NCBI GenBank assembly: GCA_035605155.1
Contig: DATNHC010000019.1
Span: 1 to 14,290 of the forward strand
Source of the DNA: VRUE01 sp035605155
Lineage (GTDB): Bacteria; Actinomycetota; Thermoleophilia; Solirubrobacterales; 70-9
Length of the DNA: 14,290 nucleotides
Direction of reading: 5' to 3'
In this document: positions 1 to 6,419 of the stretch, piece by piece
Numbering within the stretch: position 1 is the stretch's first letter
Layout: every line of letters begins with the position of its first letter
Made by a program: the position numbers and the translations under genes
Notes under the pieces: model-generated
What the model was told of the DNA's origin: nothing
Database searches by the model: none
What the model saw: the letters and a program-made list of their open reading frames with translations, nothing else

Positions 1-755
1 AGGTGGTTGGCGGGCTGACCGACGACTGCACCGAGGCCGCGGCCTCCCTCTACGGCGAGATCTGCGACGAGGTCGTGCGCGTCTCCGGCCCCGAGCCGGC
101 CGAGCTGACGAAGTTGCTCGAGAACATCTTCCGCTCGGTCAACATCGCCCTCGTCAACGAGCTTGCCCAGCTCTGCGATCGGCTCGCGATCGACGTCTGG
201 GAGGTCGTCGACGCCGCCTCGACCAAGCCCTTCGGCTTCATGCGCTTCGAGCCGGGGCCGGGGATGGGCGGGCACTGCCTGCCGATCGACCCCTTCTACC
301 TCGCCTTCAAGGCGCGCCAGCACGACTTCTACCCCGAGTTCATCGAGCTTGCCGGGAAGATGAACCAGGCACAGCCCGCGTTCTGCACCGAGCGGATCGA
401 GCGGGCGCTGAACGACGCCGGCAAGCCGGTCAAGGGCTCGAAGATCGTCCTGCTCGGGGTCAGCTACAAGGCCGGCGTCGGCGATACGAGGGAGTCGCCT
501 GCGCTGAAGATCGCGGCGCAGCTGCGCGACCTCGGCGGCGACGTCTCTTACCACGACCCGCACGTGCCGAGCCTGCCCCAGCTCGAGCTCAGCTCGGTCG
601 AGCTGGACGAGGCGCTGAAGGACGCCGACGCGGTCGCGATCGTCACCGCGCACCCCAGCCTCGACTACGAGCAGATCGCCTCGGCCGCGCCGCTGGTGAT
701 CGACTTCCGCGGCGTCACCCGCGGCATCGAAGCCGGCAACCTGATCCACCTGTAG
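1..755 (+). CDS. nucleotide-sugar 6-dehydrogenase (UDP-GlcNAc/ManNAc type), 3' part
   Basis: NAD-dependent oxidation of the C6 hydroxyl of a UDP-sugar to a uronate, in the cytosol, to feed polysaccharide assembly. The frame is open to the window's left edge, so the N-terminal NAD-binding Rossmann domain (about 170-180 residues in the family) is missing and the first GTG at 3 is not a real start. Counting from base 3, residues 30-120 hold the central helical domain with K37 in the KLLEN segment. The catalytic-Cys motif GPGMGGHCLPIDP follows, with Cys at residue 92 (bases 276-278). The UDP-binding C-terminal domain has the K-x-GVGDTRESPAL motif at about 156-168. GGHCxPxDP is characteristic of the WbpA/WecC clade; UDP-glucose dehydrogenases usually have GGSCFPKD. 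The exact substrate (GlcNAc or ManNAc) cannot be settled from this part. The gene ends before a small hairpin and a convergent gene. Confidence 0.93.
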   Translation, partial: VVGGLTDDCTEAAASLYGEICDEVVRVSGPEPAELTKLLENIFRSVNIALVNELAQLCDRLAIDVWEVVDAASTKPFGFMRFEPGPGMGGHCLPIDPFYLAFKARQHDFYPEFIELAGKMNQAQPAFCTERIERALNDAGKPVKGSKIVLLGVSYKAGVGDTRESPALKIAAQLRDLGGDVSYHDPHVPSLPQLELSSVELDEALKDADAVAIVTAHPSLDYEQIASAAPLVIDFRGVTRGIEAGNLIHL

Positions 756-763
756 CCGAGCCC

Positions 764-778
764 GGCGGTCGGACCGCC
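764..778. terminator. short GC hairpin between convergent genes
   Basis: A perfect 6-bp stem, GGCGGT (764-769) and ACCGCC (773-778), with a CGG loop. It lies 9 bases after the dehydrogenase stop and 18 bases beyond the stop of the convergent gene on the other strand. There is no T-run on either side, so it would be a U-less hairpin terminator acting in both directions, if it acts at all. Position is the main support; a 6-bp stem could occur by chance. Confidence 0.4.
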
Positions 779-796
779 AGGTTGCGGTACGCGGCC

Positions 797-1162
797 TCAG
801 TGCGCCTTTTTGAGCCGCGAGCGTTCTTCTTGGCGCTCGACGACCTGGGCAATCAGCTTCCTCACGTTGGAGTCGCCGGTGACCTTGATGTGGCCGGTCT
901 CATAGGCCTTGCGATAGCTCTTGACCGTGCCGTTCTCGGCCAGCTCGTTGAACTGCGGCCTATCGATCTGGACCAGCACCCGCTCGTCCTGGGAGAGGTC
1001 CTTCTTGATCACCGGGCCTGGAACCTCGACCCGGTAGAGCTGGATGTCATGCCTCGCCTTGAGTTCGAGGCCAAAGACCAGCTTCAGCTTCTGCAGGGCA
1101 GGAACCTCGTCTTGGAAGCGACGCACCGCGGTCTCGATCAACGCCTTCGTATCGCCTGCCAT
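797..1162 (-). CDS. small conserved hypothetical protein, SCP2-like
   Basis: A 121-residue soluble protein, about the length of a single sterol-carrier-protein-2-type domain. An N-terminal helix (about 1-28) is followed by alternating strands. Near residues 70-105 it has a segment pattern (a helix ending in KAYETG, then HIKVTGD, then a helix with RKLI) that resembles the end of SCP2-like domains, where a G-x-I-x-V-x-G-D turn precedes the last helix. No signal peptide or membrane segment is present. The C-terminus is highly charged (ERQEERSRLKKAH). The ATG at 1162 has no clear ribosome binding site. It lies 47 bp from the divergent kinase start at 1210, so both promoters must sit in or next to that short gap. 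The coding assignment is fairly secure; the SCP2 relation rests on pattern only, and the ligand is unknown. Confidence 0.7.
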   Translation of the reverse strand: MAGDTKALIETAVRRFQDEVPALQKLKLVFGLELKARHDIQLYRVEVPGPVIKKDLSQDERVLVQIDRPQFNELAENGTVKSYRKAYETGHIKVTGDSNVRKLIAQVVERQEERSRLKKAH

Positions 1163-1209
1163 TGGACGCCGATGCTAGCCGAGACGGCCAAAGGTCCTAC
1201 CCTTGCGCG

Positions 1210-2091
1210 ATGGCCGAGTACGCAAGCTGGGGGTTCGAGGAAGGCGCGGAGATCGCGCCGGGACGCACCGTTCTGAAGAGGCTTGGCGGCGGCAACCGCT
1301 ATGAGGTCTGCCTCGTCTGGGACGACGCGCTCTACGCGCTGGCGGTGGCGAAGCTGCTGCGCCCCGACCAGGCCAATGACGAGAAGGCCCTGCGCGACCT
1401 CGAGCGCGAGATCGAGGTGCTCGAATCGCTCGCGCACCCGACGCTGGTGCGCAGCTTCGACGCCGCCCCTGACGGGCCCCACCCACACGTCCTGATCGAG
1501 CACCTCGAGGGCCCCTCGCTGCGAAGGTTGATCAGGCGCGACGGCGCCATCCCCCTCCCCCAGCTGCTGCCGCTCGCCGCCCACGTCGCCGGTGCGCTGC
1601 AGTACATGGCACAGAGCGGCTACGTGCACCTCGACGTGAAGCCCGACAACGTCATCATGGGGCTGCCGCCGCGACTGATCGACCTGAGCATCGCCCGTAC
1701 GCTCGAGCGAGCGGCCGAGACCAGGGGCCCGATCGGCACCGATCCCTACATGCCTCCGGAGCAGTGCGTCGCCCACCCCGAGAAGCCGATTGACCCAGCG
1801 GCGGACTCCTGGGGCCTGGGCGCGACGCTCTTCCATGCGATCGCCGGCGAGAAGCCGTTCCCACGCGGGACGGGAGACAGCGGCGTTGAGCGCTTTCCAC
1901 AGCTCGAGCAGCCGCCTGGCGAGCTGCCGCCCCAGACTCCCGCCGCGCTGCGGGCGCTGGTCAGCGACCTGCTCGAGCCCGAGCCCGAGCGCCGCCCAAG
2001 CTGCGCCGAGGTCATCGAGCGATTGGAGCCGCTGATCGCCGAGCTGCCGCGCAAGCTGAAGCTGACCCGCAGGGGAGCAATCGGCGTCTGA
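1210..2091 (+). CDS. cytosolic Hanks-type serine/threonine protein kinase
   Basis: A 293-residue kinase domain with almost nothing else. It has a glycine-rich loop (LGGGNRYEV, about 25-33), an ATP-anchoring Lys in VAKLL (K48), and a helix-C Glu in LEREIEVL (E67). The catalytic loop is HLDVKPDN (140-147, base D142). The activation segment ends in GTDPYMPPEQ (176-185), followed by the DSWGLG helix-F start (199-204). The metal-binding DFG is DLS (158-160); Asp is kept, Phe and Gly are not. No transmembrane segment, PASTA or other sensor domain follows, so it is a free cytosolic kinase whose signal and substrate are unknown. The frame is open back to 1162, but MAEYASWG at 1210 avoids overlap with the divergent gene and fits family length. 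No good ribosome binding site is visible, so the start is moderately sure. It lies 77 bp before the repeat-rich membrane protein gene on the same strand. Confidence 0.9.
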   Translation: MAEYASWGFEEGAEIAPGRTVLKRLGGGNRYEVCLVWDDALYALAVAKLLRPDQANDEKALRDLEREIEVLESLAHPTLVRSFDAAPDGPHPHVLIEHLEGPSLRRLIRRDGAIPLPQLLPLAAHVAGALQYMAQSGYVHLDVKPDNVIMGLPPRLIDLSIARTLERAAETRGPIGTDPYMPPEQCVAHPEKPIDPAADSWGLGATLFHAIAGEKPFPRGTGDSGVERFPQLEQPPGELPPQTPAALRALVSDLLEPEPERRPSCAEVIERLEPLIAELPRKLKLTRRGAIGV

Positions 2092-2158
2092 TCGTGTGAT
2101 TTTCGTCCAGCGCTCGTGTTGTCGCCGTATCGAGGGGTAAAACCACTATGCGACGACT

Positions 2159-2164
2159 AGGAGG
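2159..2164 (+). promoter_or_regulatory. strong Shine-Dalgarno fixing the start at 2169
   Basis: AGGAGG with 4 bases before the ATG at 2169. It argues against the in-frame upstream ATG at 2148, which has no such site and would translate the Shine-Dalgarno itself. Confidence 0.75.
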
Positions 2165-2168
2165 AGCT

Positions 2169-2699
2169 ATGACGAGGCGTTCAAGAGAAACGGACAGAGC
2201 TGTGTCGCCTGCGGCACGCGTGTTCACGAGTCTCGAGGCCGACGAGGCGCTGCTCCCCGGGCAGGCCTCGGCGCTGCGTCGCTCCAGCGCACTTTTCCTT
2301 GTGCTGCTCGTGCTCGGCGCAGTGCCGCTGACCTTCGCCGCCAGCGCGGCGGGCTTGATTGGCGAACTGCCGGTCGCAGTGGCCAAGGGCAGCAACAGCG
2401 GCCCTGGCGGGGGCGACGATGGCGACGACAGCAGCGGCCCTGGCGGTGGCGACGACGATGACGACGACAGCGGCACCGGGACGCACACGCGCACCGGCGC
2501 CAATGCGGCCACCGACGACACCAGCGTCAACGGGCACTCGACCCGCGGCACGACCAACGACGAAGACACTCGTACCAAGCGCGGCACCGACGATACGAGC
2601 GCCAACGGCGAGTCCACGCGAGGCACGACCGACGACAACGACACGCGTACCGGCACCGGCCCGAACACCGGCACTCCTACGCGGACCGGCGGCTCCTAA
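2169..2699 (+). CDS. one-pass membrane protein with acidic Gly/Asp and Thr/Asp repeat tail
   Basis: A 176-residue protein I cannot assign to a family. Residues 1-38 are polar and basic. One hydrophobic segment (about 39-64, SSALFLVLLVLG onward, Ala-rich end) could be a signal anchor or late signal peptide. The rest is low complexity and surely disordered. First come two copies of a 12-residue Gly/Asp unit (SGPGGGDD..., 36-bp period from about 2400). Next are two copies of a 25-residue unit starting TDDTS.NG.STRGTT (75-bp period, 2511 and 2586), then a Thr/Gly/Pro end. The tail should lie outside the membrane if the positive N-terminus stays in. No LPXTG, Cys-anchored lipobox or enzyme motif is seen. 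It is downstream of the kinase on the same strand with a 77-bp gap, so co-expression is possible but not shown. A role in the cell envelope is only a guess. Confidence 0.75.
   Translation: MTRRSRETDRAVSPAARVFTSLEADEALLPGQASALRRSSALFLVLLVLGAVPLTFAASAAGLIGELPVAVAKGSNSGPGGGDDGDDSSGPGGGDDDDDDSGTGTHTRTGANAATDDTSVNGHSTRGTTNDEDTRTKRGTDDTSANGESTRGTTDDNDTRTGTGPNTGTPTRTGGS
2400..2471 (+). repeat. two-copy 36-bp in-frame tandem repeat (Gly/Asp)
   Basis: GGCCCTGGCGGGGGCGACGA starts at 2400 and GGCCCTGGCGGTGGCGACGA at 2436. The copies differ by few bases and encode SGPGGGDD-type units in the tail of the membrane protein. Confidence 0.75.
2511..2660 (+). repeat. two-copy 75-bp in-frame tandem repeat (Thr/Asp)
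   Basis: Units start at 2511 and 2586 (each begins ACCGACGA). They encode 25 residues: TDDTSVNGHSTRGTT... then TDDTSANGESTRGTT.... Differences include synonymous third-position changes such as ACC/ACG and GAC/GAT, so the duplication is not very recent or the protein sequence is under selection. Confidence 0.8.
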
Positions 2700-2723
2700 G
2701 CCCTCCAAAAGAGGCGCGAGGTT

Positions 2724-2827
2724 GGGCCTGCTCCGGGCGGGGGTGGAACGTCTTGTACTTTTCCCGCGGCGCGACCGGCGGACAGCCGTCGACTGTCTTC
2801 GGAAAAACCCCCGCCCGGAGCAGGCCC
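2724..2827. terminator. 104-bp element with perfect 21-bp inverted arms between convergent genes
   Basis: Left arm 2724-2744 and right arm 2807-2827 are exact reverse complements over 21 bases, very GC-rich, around a 62-base middle. The middle can pair further: TTTTCC (2759-2764) with GGAAAA (2801-2806), directly next to the right arm, and GACAG (2781-2785) with CTGTC (2793-2797). The left arm begins 25 bases after the stop of the repeat protein. The right arm meets the stop codon of the convergent acyl-CoA dehydrogenase (TAG on the minus strand at 2829-2827). The position suits a two-way terminator, without a U-run on the plus-strand side. The long middle and arms also recall a small non-autonomous mobile element, but I see no flanking target duplication. 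Confidence 0.7.
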
Positions 2828-4041
2828 TAGATCTTGTGACGCTGAAGGAGCTTCTTGCCAATCACCATGCGCTGGATCTCGGAGGTTCCCTCGCCGATCA
2901 AAAGCAGCGGCGCGTCGCGGTAGAGACGCTCGATCTCGTACTCCTTCGAGTAGCCGTAGCCGCCGTGGATGCGGAAGCACTCCTCGACGCACTCCTTGCC
3001 GGTCTCCGAGGCAAGCAGCTTCGCCATCCCCGCCTCCAGGTCTGAGCGCTCGCCGGCGTCCTTCATCCGCGCCGCCTTGCGGGTGAGGAGACGGGCGGCC
3101 TCGATCTTGGTCGCCATGTCGGCGAGCTTGAACTGGATCGCCTGGTGCTGGGCGATCGGCTTGCCGAAGGTCTTGCGCTCCTGGCTGTAGCGCAGGGCGA
3201 GCTCGAGGGCGCGCTGGGCGATGCCGACGCCGCGGGCGGCAACGTTGACGCGGCCGACCTCGAGCGCGTCCATCATCTGCACGAAGCCCTGGCCGACCCC
3301 CGCCTCCTCGCCGCCGAGCACGCGCTCGGGCGGGCAGCGGTAGCCGTCGTAGACGAGCTCGGTGGACTCGACTCCCTTGTAGCCCATCTTCTTGATCTTG
3401 GGCGGGATCGTCAGGCCGGCGAAGTCGCCCTCGTTGACTTCCACCCAGGGCTCCTTCTCGGTGACGAAGCAGGTCATCCCCTTATATGCGGGCTCCGCTT
3501 TCGGGTCGGTCTTCATCAGGACGAAGACGACGTTCGAGCCGAGGCCGTTGGTGACCCACATCTTCTGGCCGTTCAGCTCCCACTTGCCGTCCTCGCCCTT
3601 CTTGGCAGTCGCCTTGATGCCCTGCACATCGGAGCCGACCTCTGGCTCCGAGAGCGAGAAGGCGGCGCGGATCTCCCCGGTCGCCATCTTCGGCAGGAAG
3701 TACTCCTTCTGCTCCTCGGTGCCGAACTTCATCAGCAGATAGGAGCCGATGAAGTGGGTGTTGACGACGCCGGAGATCGAGATCCAGCCGCGCGAAAGCT
3801 CTTCGACGATCATCGCGTAGGTCGTCAGGTCGAGACCCATCCCGCCGTACTCCTCGGGGATCGTCACCCCGAAGAGGCCGAGCTCCTTCATCTGCTCGAC
3901 GATCGGCTCCGGGAAGGAGTCCTCGTGGTCGTAATGCTCGGCATTGGGGATGATCTGCTCGTCGGCGAACTGGCGCACCATTTCGGTGATCGCCTGCTGC
4001 TCGTCGGTCTGCTCACGGAAGGCGGCGGTGTCTACGGCCAT
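2827..4041 (-). CDS. acyl-CoA dehydrogenase
   Basis: FAD-dependent alpha,beta-dehydrogenation of an acyl-CoA thioester, passing electrons to electron-transfer flavoprotein, in the cytosol. The 404 residues match the usual family length. The N-terminal helical domain covers about 1-125. The middle beta domain has the FAD-contact signature AFSLSEPEVGSD (127-138) and WVTNG (162-166). The C-terminal helical domain has QERKTFGKP (287-295) and IHGGYGY (358-364). The second family signature, LLLIGEGTSEIQR (379-391), places the probable catalytic base at E384. The substrate cannot be read from sequence; short or branched chains are plausible. ATG at 4041 follows a TAGGAG that contains the stop of the upstream gene pabB (5-bp gap), so the two are probably translated together. 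The 3' end stops exactly at the inverted-repeat element. Confidence 0.95.
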   Translation of the reverse strand: MAVDTAAFREQTDEQQAITEMVRQFADEQIIPNAEHYDHEDSFPEPIVEQMKELGLFGVTIPEEYGGMGLDLTTYAMIVEELSRGWISISGVVNTHFIGSYLLMKFGTEEQKEYFLPKMATGEIRAAFSLSEPEVGSDVQGIKATAKKGEDGKWELNGQKMWVTNGLGSNVVFVLMKTDPKAEPAYKGMTCFVTEKEPWVEVNEGDFAGLTIPPKIKKMGYKGVESTELVYDGYRCPPERVLGGEEAGVGQGFVQMMDALEVGRVNVAARGVGIAQRALELALRYSQERKTFGKPIAQHQAIQFKLADMATKIEAARLLTRKAARMKDAGERSDLEAGMAKLLASETGKECVEECFRIHGGYGYSKEYEIERLYRDAPLLLIGEGTSEIQRMVIGKKLLQRHKI

Positions 4042-4043
4042 GG

Positions 4044-4049
4044 CTCCTA
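4044..4049 (-). promoter_or_regulatory. Shine-Dalgarno overlapping the pabB stop codon
   Basis: On the minus strand the sequence reads TAGGAGCC then ATG. The TAG is the pabB stop and AGGAG is the ribosome site for the acyl-CoA dehydrogenase, only 2 bases from its ATG. This suggests translational coupling. Confidence 0.55.
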
Positions 4050-5603
4050 GCTCGGTGTCGGGGACGGGCGACCGCGCCAACGTGGCTTGCGGGCGGCCAG
4101 AGAAGCAGAGGATATCGACGCCCCAGGGACGAGCGCGGCAGCCGAGGCGGCAGCCTTGAGCAGCATCTCGGCCAACTCCTGCTCGGCATCGGACTGGACG
4201 ACGATCGCGCCGCCCGCGCCGATCGTCGCCTGGGCGCCCTGCAGGACGATCGTCCTGATCGCCACGCTGAGATCGCAGCCGCCGCCGATCCCGAAATAGC
4301 CGATCGCGCCGGAGTAGACGCCCCGCGCCTCGCCCTCGAGCTCGTCGAGGATCTCCATGGTGCGCAGCTTCGGCGCCCCGGTCATCGAGCCGGGCGGAAA
4401 GCAGGCACGCACGCACTCGGCCACCCCGACCCCGTCGCGCAGTCGCCCGCGCACGCTGGAGACGAGCTGGTGCACGGTCTCGTAGGTCTCGACCCGGATC
4501 AGCTCTGGAACGCGGATCGTCCCCAGCTCGCAGACCTTGCCCAGGTCGTTGCGCAGCAGATCGACGATCGTCACATTCTCCGCCCGGCTCTTCTCGTCCC
4601 TGCACAGAGCTTCTGCCAGGCGGGCGTCTTCGTCGGCGGTGTCCCCACGGGCGCTGGTGCCCTTGATCGGCCGCGCTTCCACCTGGCGTCGCCGATCGAC
4701 TGCGAGAAAGCGCTCGGGCGAGGAGCTGAGCACCGCCAGGTCGCCGAAGCGTAAGTAGGCCGCGAAGGGCGCCGGGTTGGCTTGGCGCAGCGCCCGGTAG
4801 AGCTCCAGCGAGTCAACCGCCGTCTCGCTTTCCAGCCTGTTGGTGAGGCAGATCTCGTAGCTGTGCCCGGCGGCCAGATATCGCTTGCAGGCGGCAATGT
4901 CCTGCCCGTACTGCTCGGATGAGCGGCGCAGGCGTAACTCGACAGCTGCGTCCTCGACCAGCGGCTCATCGAGCGGCGGCAGCCCCTCCAGCCGCTCACC
5001 CATCTCCTCCATCCACTCCTCCGCCGAGCGAACTGCATCAAATTCTCTACCTGCCAGACCGAGAATTTGATGCAGTTCGGAAGGGGACGGCGTCAGAGCG
5101 AGTAGATAGGCGTGGCCTTGCTCGTGGTCGAAGGCGATCAGGCGGTCGGCGAAGATGAAGGCTGCGTCGGGTGTCGTCGCTTGGTGCGCGGCCGTTGCGC
5201 CACAGTCGGCCTTCAACTCGTAGCCGAGGTAGCCGGCGAAGCCGCAGAGAAAGTCGAAGGGAAGATCGGCATCGAGATCGGCAAGGCGGCGCAGCTCGCG
5301 GTCGATGTACTCGAAGATCGATTCACGCCGGGTCTCGACCTCGCCCCCGCGCTCGATACGCAGCGCAGCTGTGTCGACGTCATAGGTGACGAGGGCCGCC
5401 AGCGGACCGGCGCTGTCGCCGATGAACGAGAAGCGGCCCCGTTCTCCGCCCGCGGCGCTGCTGTCGAGCCAGAAGGCGTTGGGACTCGTGCCGTAGAGGG
5501 CCGCGAAGGCCCGTTCGGGATCCGGCATAGCGTCGAGGCGCCGGCTGAGCAACTGCGGATGCGCAGGGAGCTCCGGGACCTTGGACTGGCTCGCGACCGC
5601 CAT
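4047..5603 (-). CDS. pabB: aminodeoxychorismate synthase component I
   Basis: Converts chorismate plus ammonia to 4-amino-4-deoxychorismate, the step before p-aminobenzoate in folate synthesis. The protein has 518 residues: an N-terminal TrpE/PabB domain (about 15-170, including FWLDSS and GFAGYLGYE), a linker, and the chorismate-binding domain (about 228-490). The motif PIKGT (312-316, K314) is the PabB form; anthranilate synthases have PIAGT at this place. Also present are ENVTIVDLLRNDL (342-354) and PPGSMTGAPK (403-412). There is no glutaminase domain, and no pabA lies in the window, so the glutamine amidotransferase must be elsewhere. ATG at 5603 is the first start that leaves the divergent pabC gene free; the frame itself is open far upstream as an antisense shadow. 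Oddity: a perfect 19-bp inverted repeat lies in the linker (residues 175-192). It is followed by an acyl-CoA dehydrogenase gene with a 5-bp gap. Confidence 0.92.
   Translation of the reverse strand: MAVASQSKVPELPAHPQLLSRRLDAMPDPERAFAALYGTSPNAFWLDSSAAGGERGRFSFIGDSAGPLAALVTYDVDTAALRIERGGEVETRRESIFEYIDRELRRLADLDADLPFDFLCGFAGYLGYELKADCGATAAHQATTPDAAFIFADRLIAFDHEQGHAYLLALTPSPSELHQILGLAGREFDAVRSAEEWMEEMGERLEGLPPLDEPLVEDAAVELRLRRSSEQYGQDIAACKRYLAAGHSYEICLTNRLESETAVDSLELYRALRQANPAPFAAYLRFGDLAVLSSSPERFLAVDRRRQVEARPIKGTSARGDTADEDARLAEALCRDEKSRAENVTIVDLLRNDLGKVCELGTIRVPELIRVETYETVHQLVSSVRGRLRDGVGVAECVRACFPPGSMTGAPKLRTMEILDELEGEARGVYSGAIGYFGIGGGCDLSVAIRTIVLQGAQATIGAGGAIVVQSDAEQELAEMLLKAAASAAALVPGASISSASLAARKPRWRGRPSPTPS
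5029..5079. repeat. perfect 19-bp inverted repeat inside pabB
   Basis: Arms CGAACTGCATCAAATTCTC (5029-5047) and its exact reverse complement (5061-5079) surround a 13-base middle. The arms contain an AATT core and are clearly more AT-rich than the surrounding gene. The reading frame of pabB passes through intact, coding residues 175-192 in the variable linker between its two domains. A 19-bp perfect hairpin is far beyond what chance would give in 14 kb. Confidence 0.9.
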
Positions 5604-5621
5604 CGCGTCAAGATATCCCCG

Positions 5622-6419
5622 GTGCGCGTCAGCCTCCGCCCCGATCCCCGCAAAGGCGTCTTCGAGACGATGCTGGTCATCGGCGGACGTCCGATCGAGC
5701 TCGACGCCCACCTCGAGCGGCTCGCTGCCAGCCTCCACGCGCTCTACCGGGCGAAGCTCCCGGCCGACGTCGGCAGCACCGTCATCGACCGGGCCAGCTC
5801 GCTCGAGCACGGCAAACTGCGGCTCACCGCAGTCCCCGGAACGCGGGGACTGCTGGTCGAGATCTCCGCCACCGAGATCGAGCGCGCCAAAGTCTTCCCT
5901 TCCCCCGAGCGGGGGATCGCGCTGCACAGCTTTGTCGTCGAGGAGGGGCTTGGAGCGCACAAGTGGGCCGATCGCAGGCTGCTCGAGCAGGCCACCTGCA
6001 AGGTGCCCGGTGGGGCGCTTCCACTGCTCCTCGACGGCGACGGCGCCGTGCTGGAGGCCTCGCGCGGCAGCCTCTTCGCGGTTGCCTCGAGCTTCGTCGC
6101 CACACCACCGACGGACGGCCGCATCCTGCCGAGCATCGCTCGTCGTCAGGCGCTCGAGGTCGCCCACGAGGAGGGAATCGAGGTTCGCGAGCAGCCCCTG
6201 ACGCTCGACGACCTGCGCCGCCGAGGCGAGGCCTTCCTCGTCGGCTCAGTCCGCGGGGTCGAGCCGGTCCGCTCGCTCGACGGCGCCAAGCTGGCTCAAC
6301 CTGGGCAGCTCAGCTCGCTGATTGCGGCTGGCCTGCGGCGTCGCTGGCTGACGGTGCGGCAAGCGGAACCCGTTGCAGCTGCCGCAGGCGGGCAACGAGG
6401 CGATCTGCACGCTCGCTGA
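5622..6419 (+). CDS. pabC: class IV PLP enzyme, probable 4-amino-4-deoxychorismate lyase
   Basis: PLP-dependent removal of pyruvate from aminodeoxychorismate to give p-aminobenzoate. The 265 residues fit fold-type IV enzymes (PabC, branched-chain and D-amino-acid aminotransferases). The N-terminus has KGVFETMLV (11-19), matching the family's G-x-FE-T/S segment. AHKWADR (112-118) carries the probable PLP lysine K114. LEASRGSLF (144-152) fits the E-x-x-x-x-N/G-x-F region, and TPPTDGRILPSIAR (161-174) is the phosphate-binding loop. Aminotransferase activity cannot be excluded by sequence, but the divergent neighbour pabB, 18 bp away start to start, favours PabC. GTG at 5622 is chosen because it keeps the family N-terminus and avoids overlap; no clear ribosome site precedes it. 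The last 25 or so residues look unlike the family. They overlap a gene on the other strand. Confidence 0.85.
   Translation: MRVSLRPDPRKGVFETMLVIGGRPIELDAHLERLAASLHALYRAKLPADVGSTVIDRASSLEHGKLRLTAVPGTRGLLVEISATEIERAKVFPSPERGIALHSFVVEEGLGAHKWADRRLLEQATCKVPGGALPLLLDGDGAVLEASRGSLFAVASSFVATPPTDGRILPSIARRQALEVAHEEGIEVREQPLTLDDLRRRGEAFLVGSVRGVEPVRSLDGAKLAQPGQLSSLIAAGLRRRWLTVRQAEPVAAAAGGQRGDLHAR

Noticed and set aside
782..1276. Plus-strand open frame over the SCP2-like gene and kinase start
   Set aside because: Antisense to a better-supported gene; Leu/Asp/Val-rich shadow translation with no recognisable motif.
2181..2861. Minus-strand frame opposite the repeat protein
   Set aside because: Arg/Ala/Val-rich mirror of the repeat sequence; the plus-strand frame has a strong Shine-Dalgarno and a membrane segment.
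3145..4050. 301-codon plus-strand frame
   Set aside because: Lies wholly antisense to the acyl-CoA dehydrogenase, whose family motifs are complete; typical GC-rich shadow.
4042..4605. Longer N-terminus for the acyl-CoA dehydrogenase
   Set aside because: Translation upstream of 4041 is Arg/Gly-rich noise within pabB; the family N-terminus begins at MAVDTAAF.
5604..6167. Longer N-terminus for pabB
   Set aside because: This part is antisense to pabC and shows no similarity to the PabB N-terminal domain.
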